5,993 bases of DNA from Clostridiales bacterium (GCA_015655565.1 JAATEU010000194.1:1-5993); one strand, 5' to 3'; numbered from the stretch's first letter, positions 1 through 5,626 are shown. Made by a program: numbers and translations. Notes: a model not told the origin generated them from the sequence alone.

Positions 1-1222
1 ACAAAAAACCTGCACCGATTTTTTCGGCAAGACTCCTCTCAATTCCGCTGCCGATTACAAAGGCAGGACCCAGGGCATCATAATATTTCTGGTTATTGTT
101 ATAAGGCCAGCTTTTCCGGATCTCATTTAACACTGCCCCGGCATTTTCTTCAAAAATTATTGTTGGTTTTGTCTCCGAGGTTATAGCATCAAATTTCGTC
201 AGATAAGCTTTTCTCTCCTCCTCAGTTTCAATATCGTTAATAGAGGTCAAATGAGGTATCCAGCCAAGATCGTTTGCTAAAAACCTGGTCAAGGAAAAGG
301 CATAATAACTGTCTGCCACAATCAGAGCATATCTTTGGAAATCAATGTCAGAATAAATATCAACAATCCTTTCCAAATAGGAATAATAAGTTTTTTTCTC
401 CTCGTCAATTACTTTTTGAAGCAGCGGTTTACTTATTTTTAGTTCTTTCCCTATTTTTGTTAAGAATTCTTCCGTTCCGGCAGGTCCTACGGGTACATCG
501 GATGAAATAAAGGGTATCTGATGTACCCGCTCAAATATTTTTGCCGGTTCAAGGCCCGCCTGACCGGAAAAAACTACATTTAAGGATGCCCTGCCATAGT
601 TACGTATGGAGGCTACACTTTCACCGGTTCCAAAAAAGGTATTGGTTTTCACACCGATTAATCCCAACAACCGCTTTATTTCATCTAAATTGCCCCGGTA
701 AAATACGTCATGCCCCGGAACAACACCTAAAATATTAATTGTTTTCTTCTCTTTTTCGTGGTCAGGTTCTATTACTTCATTTATAATGGTGTTTAATACC
801 GCATCATAACCTTTGAAGGTATTCCCTAAAAAACCCGGAGTACTTGCACCGATTACATTCTTATCCCGATACCTGCTTGCAACACTTACAGCATCATCTC
901 CGATTATTTCCACCTGACATCCGGTTACGACAACATACAGGTCCGCATCCAGAATCTCAACGGAATTCTCTATCTGTTCCTCCAGCCGTTCTTCACCGCC
1001 AAATACAATATTGTTTTCAGCAATATTAGTGGTTGGTATCATGGTGCCTCCGCAATATCCGGTCCCACGGTATCCGGCAGCTAAATTATAGGTACCGGAT
1101 AAGGCAGCTGCACAGCCTCCTGACGCATGAACGATAGGAACTGCCTTTGGTATTCCTGCAATTGTAGTAAGGGCCCCTCCAAGAGCGCATGAAAATTTTG
1201 CACGTTCTATAAATTCAGCCAA
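1..1222 (-). CDS. Nitrogenase component 1-like protein (NifD/NifK superfamily), C-terminus cut by the window edge
   Basis: Translating the minus strand from TTG at 1222-1220 gives 407 open codons to the left edge. I chose TTG because GGAGGG (1229-1234) lies 6 nt upstream and the protein begins directly with the family's opening motif (FSCALGGALTTIAGIPKAVP). The superfamily comprises NifDK, VnfDK, AnfDK and nitrogenase-like reductases, which receive electrons from a NifH-type Fe protein. Cysteines at residues 12, 37 (HASGGC) and 102 (VTGCQVEIIGDD) sit where P-cluster or [4Fe-4S] ligands occur; the first two are 25 residues apart, as in NifK. One more cysteine, C57 (GYCGG), is the only other one visible. 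Residues 162-172 (INILGVVPGHD) and 195-220 (FFGTGES to LNVVFSG) match the second Rossmann-like domain. No cysteine falls where NifD binds its cofactor, so this is a K-type or cofactor-free subunit. The N-terminus is much shorter than in NifK. I estimate some tens of C-terminal residues lie outside the window. The substrate cannot be told from sequence alone. Confidence 0.9.
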   Translation of the reverse strand, partial: MAEFIERAKFSCALGGALTTIAGIPKAVPIVHASGGCAAALSGTYNLAAGYRGTGYCGGTMIPTTNIAENNIVFGGEERLEEQIENSVEILDADLYVVVTGCQVEIIGDDAVSVASRYRDKNVIGASTPGFLGNTFKGYDAVLNTIINEVIEPDHEKEKKTINILGVVPGHDVFYRGNLDEIKRLLGLIGVKTNTFFGTGESVASIRNYGRASLNVVFSGQAGLEPAKIFERVHQIPFISSDVPVGPAGTEEFLTKIGKELKISKPLLQKVIDEEKKTYYSYLERIVDIYSDIDFQRYALIVADSYYAFSLTRFLANDLGWIPHLTSINDIETEEERKAYLTKFDAITSETKPTIIFEENAGAVLNEIRKSWPYNNNQKYYDALGPAFVIGSGIERSLAEKIGAGFL

Positions 1223-1228
1223 AATTAA

Positions 1229-1234
1229 CCCTCC
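1229..1234 (-). promoter_or_regulatory. Ribosome binding site fixing a TTG start
   Basis: GGAGGG on the minus strand lies 6 nt ahead of TTG (1222-1220). No in-frame ATG or GTG lies at suitable spacing, so this site decides the start of the nitrogenase-like gene. Confidence 0.75.
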
Positions 1235-1241
1235 AATCTTA

Positions 1242-1295
1242 TTACTTGATTTTTTCTTCCACTTTTTCTTTCGCTTTTCCTTCCGTTTTTTCCAT
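1242..1295 (-). CDS. Possible 17-residue Lys/Glu-rich leader ORF (uncertain)
   Basis: ATG at 1295-1293 opens a short frame, MEKTEGKAKEKVEEKIK, that stops at 1244-1242, 19 nt before the nitrogenase-like TTG start. The ribosome binding site of that gene begins 7 nt after this stop, so translational coupling is conceivable. Its own ribosome site (CGGGAAA, about 5 nt upstream) is weak. The composition is only Lys, Glu and a few others, which A-rich DNA can produce by chance. I do not recognise it and consider it a weak candidate. Confidence 0.2.
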   Translation of the reverse strand: MEKTEGKAKEKVEEKIK

Positions 1296-1407
1296 AATAT
1301 TTCCCGTTTTTTGTACTATTCTTCTTTTTTAATCCAATTAAACCCGATATAAACTTAATAAAATATGAATTTACACCATCTGCCGTGAAAAGGCATCTTA
1401 TATTAAT

Positions 1408-1456
1408 AAAAAGCCGGGATGAAAGTAAATTCGATACATTACTTTCATCCCGGCTT
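1408..1456 (-). terminator. Rho-independent terminator after the first DUF2292 gene
   Basis: The arms 1411-1427 and 1440-1456 form a perfect 17-bp stem containing AAGCCGGGATG, with a 12-nt loop. On the minus strand the stem runs into five T (1412-1408). It starts 30 nt past the stop codon of the DUF2292 gene and separates that gene from the nitrogenase-like gene, which therefore needs its own promoter or readthrough. The plus-strand side lacks a T-tract, so it acts in one direction. Confidence 0.9.
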
Positions 1457-1485
1457 CCAGATGACCAGTCAGCCTGTTTATACAT

Positions 1486-1659
1486 TTATAATCTGAATTT
1501 TTCATTTTTTTCAATTTGCACCACTTTTCCATTATGAATTACAATGGTTATGGAGCCATATTTCGGTACCGGCATATAATTAATTATCATCTCAAATTCT
1601 TTTAAATTCTTTAAGTTGACTACCTCATTTTTATAATTAACTTCAGTCTCCATATGCAT
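1486..1659 (-). CDS. YezD-family (DUF2292) microprotein, copy A
   Basis: This 57-residue protein is too short for most gene finders. Its C-terminal half, residues 35-57, carries the DUF2292 signature: GSITIVIHNGKVVQIEKNE followed by KFRL. The N-terminal part (residues 1-34) is a charged, probably helical segment. There are no membrane segments, signal peptide or cysteines, so it should be cytosolic. The biochemical role of DUF2292 is not established; the beta-rich C-terminus could be a binding or dimer module. ATG 1659-1657 is preferred because GAGG in AAAGAGGGG lies 5 nt upstream. A second in-frame ATG at 1653-1651 is 6 nt further in. The gene has its own promoter (1746-1774) and a strong terminator (1408-1456), so it is monocistronic. 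It is a paralogue of the protein at 2293-2460 and precedes the nitrogenase-like gene. Confidence 0.88.
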   Translation of the reverse strand: MHMETEVNYKNEVVNLKNLKEFEMIINYMPVPKYGSITIVIHNGKVVQIEKNEKFRL

Positions 1660-1695
1660 TAACCCCTCTTTCTTAATTAATTTTCAGATTCCAAA

Positions 1696-1722
1696 TTATC
1701 AAATTAAGATTGAAATTGATAA
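1696..1722. repeat. Inverted repeat TTATCAA...TTGATAA in the DUF2292 copy A leader
   Basis: TTATCAA (1696-1702) and TTGATAA (1716-1722) are exact inverted copies separated by 13 bp. They lie between the predicted transcription start (about 1739) and the start codon (1659), so they could form a leader hairpin or an operator. The sequence is AT-rich and chance is possible. Confidence 0.35.
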
Positions 1723-1745
1723 AATATAATTTATTAAAATTCATG

Positions 1746-1774
1746 ATTATATTCTTTCCTTTAAGTTTTGTTCA
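1746..1774 (-). promoter_or_regulatory. Sigma-A type promoter of DUF2292 copy A
   Basis: On the minus strand TGAACA (1774-1769) is followed after 17 bp by a perfect -10 TATAAT (1751-1746). Transcription would start near 1739, giving a leader of about 80 nt. The -35 matches TTGACA at four of six positions. Confidence 0.6.
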
Positions 1775-2097
1775 TTAAAATCCAAAACTTTAATCTTTTC
1801 GGTACCACTTTATAAATATTGTGAGTATTCTTAAATCTTTTGTATGTCTTTTGAATTTGCAGGGATAGTTTTCCGGATAATATTAGATTTTTATCGTCTT
1901 CGTATTCTGAATCATTTTCAATAAAAACTGCTTCTCCATAGATTGTTACATTGAAGAATTTGGATATGAATTGATTTATGCTGAAAAAAAACAGCAACAT
2001 TTTTGTACTTTTTATTTGTTTTACTTTATTACTTGTTTTTGAAGTAGAAAAATAAATTACTTAATCTAAAATACCGTAATATAGATATTACTGAAAA

Positions 2098-2103
2098 CCT
2101 CCT
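2098..2103 (-). promoter_or_regulatory. Orphan strong Shine-Dalgarno (AAAGGAGGT context)
   Basis: The minus strand has AAAGGAGGT (2105-2097), the best anti-SD match in the window. No ATG, GTG or TTG lies within the next 5 to 13 nt; an ATA codon lies 9 nt downstream. It sits inside a 12-codon frame, MKLYRLKKGGFQ (2126-2088). This may be a vestigial translation start whose gene was lost or whose start codon mutated. Confidence 0.35.
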
Positions 2104-2142
2104 TTCTTAAGCCGATACAGCTTCATACAAAAGTTATAAGCA

Positions 2143-2195
2143 TTAACCCTTAATCTACAGGAAGCTTTTAACGATAACCTGTTCTTTGGGGTTAA
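2143..2195 (-). promoter_or_regulatory. Nested inverted repeats, possible structured RNA leader
   Basis: TTAACCC (2143-2149) pairs exactly with GGGTTAA (2189-2195). Inside it ACAGG (2157-2161) pairs with CCTGT (2178-2182). On the minus strand the structure lies about 40 nt ahead of the orphan AGGAGG site, with a further AAGC/GCTT stem between them, a layout like a cis-regulatory leader. It matches no riboswitch class I know. No gene clearly follows it. Confidence 0.3.
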
Positions 2196-2228
2196 CAAAA
2201 CTGCCTGGGCAAACATTTCCTATGAGAT

Positions 2229-2270
2229 AAAAAAGGCTTTGGAAAACACAATTTGTGCTTCCCAAAGCCT
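2229..2270 (-). terminator. Rho-independent terminator after DUF2292 copy B
   Basis: AGGCTTTGG (2234-2242) and CCAAAGCCT (2262-2270) form a perfect 9-bp stem, and CAC/GTG inside the loop can extend it. On the minus strand six T follow (2234-2229). It begins 22 nt past the stop codon at 2293. Confidence 0.88.
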
Positions 2271-2292
2271 CTAGTTAACTAGTCAGCTTAGG

Positions 2293-2460
2293 TTACTTAA
2301 TTCTTACTTTTTCATTTTTTTCAATCTGTACAATCCGCCCATCCTGAATTATAAGCATTATTGATCCAAATTGTATGGTTTCAATAAATTCAATAATCTT
2401 TTGTATGTCTTTTTCATTGACCGTATTTTTTTTAACTATATTACCCTTCCAATCCTCCAC
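2293..2460 (-). CDS. YezD-family (DUF2292) microprotein, copy B, GTG start
   Basis: This 55-residue protein has the DUF2292 signature at residues 31-55: FG, then SIMLIIQDGRIVQIEKNE, then KVRIK. It shares the VQIEKNEK core and the preceding glycine pattern with copy A but has a diverged N-terminus (residues 1-30, including KDIQKIIEFIE). The start is GTG at 2460-2458, with AGAGG (2475-2471) 9 nt upstream. An in-frame TTG two codons earlier is only about 3 nt from that site, and a TGA stop precedes it, so GTG is the best choice. There is no membrane segment or cysteine. It has its own near-perfect promoter and its own terminator. The function of the family is unknown to me; the two copies flank a gap that lies upstream of a nitrogenase-like gene. 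Confidence 0.88.
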   Translation of the reverse strand: MEDWKGNIVKKNTVNEKDIQKIIEFIETIQFGSIMLIIQDGRIVQIEKNEKVRIK

Positions 2461-2530
2461 CTTCAATCACCTCTTACATGCAAAGTATTCCTAGTAATCT
2501 AATATGAATTATATGTATTCCCTTTTTGAT

Positions 2531-2559
2531 AGTATACAGTTTATTTCCCACTTTGTCAA
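2531..2559 (-). promoter_or_regulatory. Strong sigma-A promoter of DUF2292 copy B
   Basis: On the minus strand a perfect TTGACA (2559-2554) and TATACT (2536-2531, five of six matches) are spaced by 17 bp. Transcription would start near 2524 and leave a leader of about 64 nt. Two direct GTATTCC copies on the plus strand (2485-2491 and 2515-2521) lie at and below the start site and might bind a regulator. Confidence 0.82.
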
Positions 2560-2579
2560 TAGGTATAATATGAAATATT

Positions 2580-2639
2580 TTATATTTTTTGACCATTTTT
2601 TGACACCGTTTCTTTTACATAATAATGAAATAAGAACAT
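2580..2639 (-). CDS. Possible 19-residue microprotein behind the phosphoesterase gene
   Basis: AGGAGG (2649-2644) lies 4 nt before ATG (2639-2637), which opens MFLFHYYVKETVSKNGQKI and stops at 2582-2580. The site falls 13 nt after the stop of the phosphoesterase gene, with no terminator in between, so it could be translated from the same mRNA. The reading frame crosses a small tandem repeat (TCAAAAAATGG then TCAAAAAAT). I do not recognise it. The strong ribosome site is the only real support. Confidence 0.3.
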   Translation of the reverse strand: MFLFHYYVKETVSKNGQKI

Positions 2640-2662
2640 ATAACCTCCTGTTTTTTTAACTA

Positions 2663-3523
2663 TTAATTGGTTAAAGGTTCAAGTGTTAATAAAACTAATT
2701 CCGGCCTGTTAAATATTCTAACCGGTATAACACTGTTCCCAAGACCGCGGCTGACAACCATAGAAGTTTTTTCTTTTACAATTACACCATTTGTATATTT
2801 GGGGAAGAAGCCCTGATTGGGTGCATAAAGGCCGCCTAACAGAGGGATTCTGAATTGTCCCCCGTGGGCATGCCCACTGAATACCAGATCAATTTCATGC
2901 TTTGCATACAGGTCAATTAATTCCGGCCTATGGGATAATAATATTTTAAAATCAATCGCAACATCTTGGGAAACAGATTCTAAAACAGCATCAACCGACT
3001 GGCCGTTTTCAATATCTGATATAATAAATTCCGGGTCACTCAAGCCCAATAGCGCAATGGATTCATTACCCTTATTTAATATGCAGCGGCGGTTATCCAG
3101 TATCACAATACCGGACTGTTCTAATCGCTTCCTTAATTCCGGATATACACCGCACCATTTTTCGTGATTTCCTGTCACGAAGTAGATGGGAGCAATTTTT
3201 ATGGCTTGCGCCGCATATTCCATGGCAATCTCAATATCCGTACAGTTACTGTCTATTAAATCACCTGTAATTACGATAATATCCGGCTGCATCTTTTTTG
3301 TAAGCTTCATTAATCCTGATTGATTTTTACCAAATTCTTTATTATGCAGATCAGAAACATGTAATATTTTAAAGCCGTCAAAAGAAATTGGGATATCTTT
3401 ATTTGAACATTTTATATCAGTTATAACTATGTCGTTATTTTGCCAATAAAAAAATAAAATCAAAACAAATAAACTTATAAGAAAGAGAATTCTTTTTCTT
3501 CGGCCTATGATTCCTGATTTCAT
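2663..3523 (-). CDS. Membrane-anchored metallophosphoesterase, YkuE-like
   Basis: This 286-residue protein belongs to the calcineurin-like phosphoesterase superfamily. Residues 1-11 are basic and residues 12-27 form one hydrophobic segment (an uncleaved anchor or signal), so the catalytic domain should face the outside. The metal-binding motifs appear in order: D58-L-H60, G87-D88, G118-N119-H120-E121, H198 in LLSHRP, and G217-H218-A219-H220 with GGQF after it. This is the complete dinuclear metal site. The closest named relatives are the YkuE/LpxG-like enzymes; with no lipid A in Firmicutes, the substrate may be a cell-wall or lipid-linked phosphodiester, which is inference. AGGAGG (3533-3528) lies 4 nt before ATG. 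The gene is 82 nt downstream of the MutS-family gene, with no good promoter in between, so both are probably cotranscribed. Its length is normal for the family. Confidence 0.93.
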   Translation of the reverse strand: MKSGIIGRRKRILFLISLFVLILFFYWQNNDIVITDIKCSNKDIPISFDGFKILHVSDLHNKEFGKNQSGLMKLTKKMQPDIIVITGDLIDSNCTDIEIAMEYAAQAIKIAPIYFVTGNHEKWCGVYPELRKRLEQSGIVILDNRRCILNKGNESIALLGLSDPEFIISDIENGQSVDAVLESVSQDVAIDFKILLSHRPELIDLYAKHEIDLVFSGHAHGGQFRIPLLGGLYAPNQGFFPKYTNGVIVKEKTSMVVSRGLGNSVIPVRIFNRPELVLLTLEPLTN

Positions 3524-3605
3524 CGTACCTCCTGTTAATAAAACTTTAAAATTACTTGCTTAAAACATTAAACCTGCGGACAAAGCATCCAATTAATCCG
3601 GCAGA

Positions 3606-5279
3606 TTACTTTAATATACCCCATGTCCCATCCTGAAGGAAATGATTTGCACTGTTTGACGCGCTTCCAATAATCTCTTCCGAATAACCCATAACGCCTA
3701 AGAGCTTGATGGCATTTTTCGATATTGCCCTGCCGGATAACAGCTTATAATCAAATAAAATATTATTATCAACAATCTGTTCCTGGAAATGATAATTAGA
3801 ATAATAGTTTTCCAGGATATGAGTCAGTTCAATATCATGGGTAGCTGCAAAGCACATAGCATTTTCCTGAGAAAAGCTGTATAATATCTGGGACGAAGCG
3901 GCAATACGTTCCAGAGTATTGGTTCCTCTCAGTACTTCATCTACAAAACATAAAGTTGGAATATTACTATTTAAACGGTCTAAAATTCTTTTTAAAGACT
4001 TGATTTCTACAATATAATAACTTTCTTTGCTGAAAATACTGTCCTGCAGAGCCATGGAAGAAGCAATCTGAAAGAAGCTTGCTTTATAACTTTTACTCAT
4101 GGAGGTATAAATCGTTTGAGACAGAATTGCATTAATAGCTAAGGTTTTAATAAAAGTAGATTTACCTGAGGCATTGGAACCGGTAATTAAAACACAATGC
4201 TCCTCTTTTATGGAATTGGTTACCGGCTCTTCTATCATAGGATGAAACAGCTCTTCTACTTCCAAAAATGGTTTTAGATCGGAACTAAGTTCCGGAATAC
4301 AGTAATATTCCAACATAGTCCGGAAAGAAGCAACTGCAACCATACTGTCTAAGGTACCGATACTTACATACATTTCATTTAAGACTTTTCTGTTTTTCTT
4401 AAAGCAGTCTAACATTGAGTTGAATTTTATTAAATCTGTATGAAATAACATTCTTTCATAGTCCAAAATTAAATCCAGTAAATCACCATTGGGATTTTTG
4501 CCGGCTACCACCCTGGAACCTTTTTCAAACTGGGCAAATTGAGTACTTGCTGACTTCAATTGCTCTGTATATGTTTTTATTTCCGGAATATCCAGTCTGG
4601 TAATGTCCTTTACCGTTCTTAAAAGCCGGATGATATAGGAACAGACAGTAAAATAGGCATCAATTTCAGCCTTTCTTTTATAATATTGAATAATATTATT
4701 TGCAACCATGGCAAAAGTCAGGATCCCCCCTGCTGCCGGATTATAAAAGATCAAAAGAATTGCTGTAATCAAGCCTCCTGCCATAAGATAATGGGGGAGG
4801 CTGCTTTTTTGCTCCAGGGAATCCAATTGATTAATATATTCATAAACGGATATATTTCTTAATTTACCCATTCCACGAAATGCAACCTGTAATTGTAAAC
4901 GTTTCTCATCCTTATTCCGGAAAAATTCAATCAGCCGGTTTCGTTCCGATAACTCTCCGCTGTCGAATTTCACCTTGCGCAATACGGAATATAAATATTC
5001 TTCACCCATTGCACTTCCGGTATTATTAATAAGCATAAATATCTGGTCCATGTCAATATCATTCCATGTAATATCATCCACATCATGTTGAACATCTTTT
5101 ATTGAACGGTAATAGCTGGAAAGGGATTTTAGTGTTTCGAAAGTATATTCTTCTTCCGGAATCTGTCCCCATTCTTTTTTTAATCTTACAAGTAATTTTA
5201 TACGATTGTTTTTTTTATCATAAATGCCTTTTATCAAAAAAACTGCTACAATTCCCAACGCAATAACTATAAATTCCAT
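3606..5279 (-). CDS. MutS-family ATPase with membrane segments, not canonical MutS
   Basis: This 557-residue protein has the C-terminal MutS ATPase domain: Walker A GSNASGKST at 367-375, Walker B LCFVDE at 443-448 with the MutS signature RGTNTLER at 451-458, and ATHD at 479-482. The middle (about 200-340) resembles the helical MutS core. The N-terminal mismatch-recognition domain with its Phe-X-Glu motif is absent. Residues 3-17 form one hydrophobic helix and residues 163-198 form one or two more, so it is likely a membrane protein. There is no Smr nuclease domain, so it is not MutS2. The role of this membrane MutS paralogue group is not established; mismatch repair is unlikely. The start is ATG 5279-5277, with AGGAGA (5290-5285) 5 nt upstream. 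A perfect promoter lies at 5345-5373, and the phosphoesterase gene follows after 82 nt. All ATPase motifs are intact, so it should be active. Confidence 0.92.
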   Translation of the reverse strand: MEFIVIALGIVAVFLIKGIYDKKNNRIKLLVRLKKEWGQIPEEEYTFETLKSLSSYYRSIKDVQHDVDDITWNDIDMDQIFMLINNTGSAMGEEYLYSVLRKVKFDSGELSERNRLIEFFRNKDEKRLQLQVAFRGMGKLRNISVYEYINQLDSLEQKSSLPHYLMAGGLITAILLIFYNPAAGGILTFAMVANNIIQYYKRKAEIDAYFTVCSYIIRLLRTVKDITRLDIPEIKTYTEQLKSASTQFAQFEKGSRVVAGKNPNGDLLDLILDYERMLFHTDLIKFNSMLDCFKKNRKVLNEMYVSIGTLDSMVAVASFRTMLEYYCIPELSSDLKPFLEVEELFHPMIEEPVTNSIKEEHCVLITGSNASGKSTFIKTLAINAILSQTIYTSMSKSYKASFFQIASSMALQDSIFSKESYYIVEIKSLKRILDRLNSNIPTLCFVDEVLRGTNTLERIAASSQILYSFSQENAMCFAATHDIELTHILENYYSNYHFQEQIVDNNILFDYKLLSGRAISKNAIKLLGVMGYSEEIIGSASNSANHFLQDGTWGILK

Positions 5280-5344
5280 ATAAATCTCCTTATTGTATGC
5301 CCAAGTATTTTTTTGTATAAGTAATTAAAAAATAACTAATTTTT

Positions 5345-5373
5345 ATTATAAATTTTACCACTATGTATGTCAA
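5345..5373 (-). promoter_or_regulatory. Perfect-consensus sigma-A promoter of the MutS-family gene
   Basis: On the minus strand TTGACA (5373-5368), exactly 17 bp and TATAAT (5350-5345) match the consensus at all twelve positions. Transcription would start near 5338, about 60 nt before the ATG. It probably serves both the MutS-family and phosphoesterase genes. Confidence 0.9.
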
Positions 5374-5440
5374 TTCTTTTATGATAATTAAAAAATTCGA
5401 AAAATTTCATTATGTCGTAAAATTTATCTGAAAAGTGCAT

Positions 5441-5454
5441 GCTTTTATAAAAGC
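5441..5454. repeat. 14-bp perfect palindrome GCTTTTATAAAAGC
   Basis: The sequence GCTTTTATAAAAGC equals its own reverse complement. It lies about 70 bp upstream of the -35 of the MutS-family promoter and 18 bp before the candidate plus-strand microprotein. It contains TATAAA, so it could be an operator or a promoter element. Function unproven. Confidence 0.35.
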
Positions 5455-5472
5455 GACGCCTGCTGGGTAAAA

Positions 5473-5574
5473 ATGAAACTGCTGATGTTCCTTTTTAGGA
5501 AGCTGAATAAAGAAAGGTGTATTTATATTTATTTGGCTGCCGTTCCTTTCTGCGGAATGTTCTTTGCATCGTAA
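5473..5574 (+). CDS. Possible 33-residue hydrophobic microprotein
   Basis: ATG at 5473 opens 33 codons ending at TAA (5572-5574). The product begins MKLLMFLFRKLNKERC and continues as a hydrophobic stretch, residues 17-33 (IYIYLAAVPFCGMFFAS), which could span or insert into the membrane, with a basic segment at residues 9-15. A terminator with a plus-strand T-tract follows 11 nt after the stop. Against it, the ribosome site is poor (only GGG at 5465-5467) and no clear promoter is seen. It would be the only plus-strand gene here. Small membrane peptides of this type include type I toxins, but nothing shows that role. Confidence 0.25.
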   Translation: MKLLMFLFRKLNKERCIYIYLAAVPFCGMFFAS

Positions 5575-5578
5575 GTCC

Positions 5579-5612
5579 ACAAAAAAAGACTGTCTTGAAG
5601 ACAGCCTTTTTT
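5579..5612. terminator. Bidirectional Rho-independent terminator
   Basis: AAGACTGTC (5586-5594) pairs with GACAGCCTT (5600-5608) through nine pairs, one of them a G-T wobble, with a 5-nt loop. An A-run precedes it (5579-5587) and a T-run follows (5607-5612), so both strands carry a T-tract. It begins 19 nt past the stop of the NlpC/P60 gene on the minus strand. Confidence 0.9.
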
Positions 5613-5626
5613 ATAATCAACATAAA

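Larger units (their letters stand above)
1775..2228. other. Gene-poor gap with possible structured leader and decayed sequence
   Basis: I see no convincing gene in this stretch between the two DUF2292 units. It contains nested inverted repeats (2143-2195), a strong AGGAGG site with no usable start codon after it (2098-2103), and a 19-bp sequence (1834-1852) identical to part of the DUF2292 copy B gene. An open frame on the minus strand (2000-1761, 79 codons) has no ribosome binding site and no recognisable domain. The whole may be the remnant of a lost gene and its regulatory leader. Confidence 0.5.
5374..5578. other. Intergenic stretch between promoter and terminator
   Basis: No conserved gene is recognised here. 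Together with the flanking promoter and terminator it makes the 347-nt gap between the peptidase and the MutS-family gene. It holds a 14-bp palindrome and one possible plus-strand microprotein, described separately. Confidence 0.6.

Noticed and set aside
274..1029. Plus-strand open frames at 274-510, 541-738 and 844-1029
   Set aside because: All lie antisense to the clearly conserved nitrogenase-like gene, have no ribosome sites and show no recognisable domains.
1225..1485. 86-codon minus-strand frame ending just before the nitrogenase-like start
   Set aside because: It runs through the perfect 17-bp terminator stem, ends in low-complexity Lys/Gly/Arg sequence and has no family match that I recognise.
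1761..2000. 79-codon minus-strand frame
   Set aside because: No ribosome site precedes its ATG, its 3' end overlaps the promoter of DUF2292 copy A, and its composition looks like translated AT-rich spacer. A faint likeness of GEAVFIEND to the DUF2292 core is too weak to claim.
2200..2228. Cyclic-di-GMP riboswitch, suggested by GGGCAAAC at 2207-2214 on the plus strand
   Set aside because: The downstream conserved GACGCAAAGCC part and the two-helix arrangement are absent, and no plus-strand gene follows.
3574..3604. Terminator between the MutS-family and phosphoesterase genes
   Set aside because: CTGCGGA (3574-3580) and TCCGGCAG (3597-3604) pair only with a bulge and a 16-nt loop, and the following minus-strand T-tract is interrupted. 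At best it is a weak attenuator.
3606..5279. Canonical MutS or MutS2
   Set aside because: There is no mismatch-recognition domain, no Smr domain, the length is only 557 residues, and hydrophobic segments are present.
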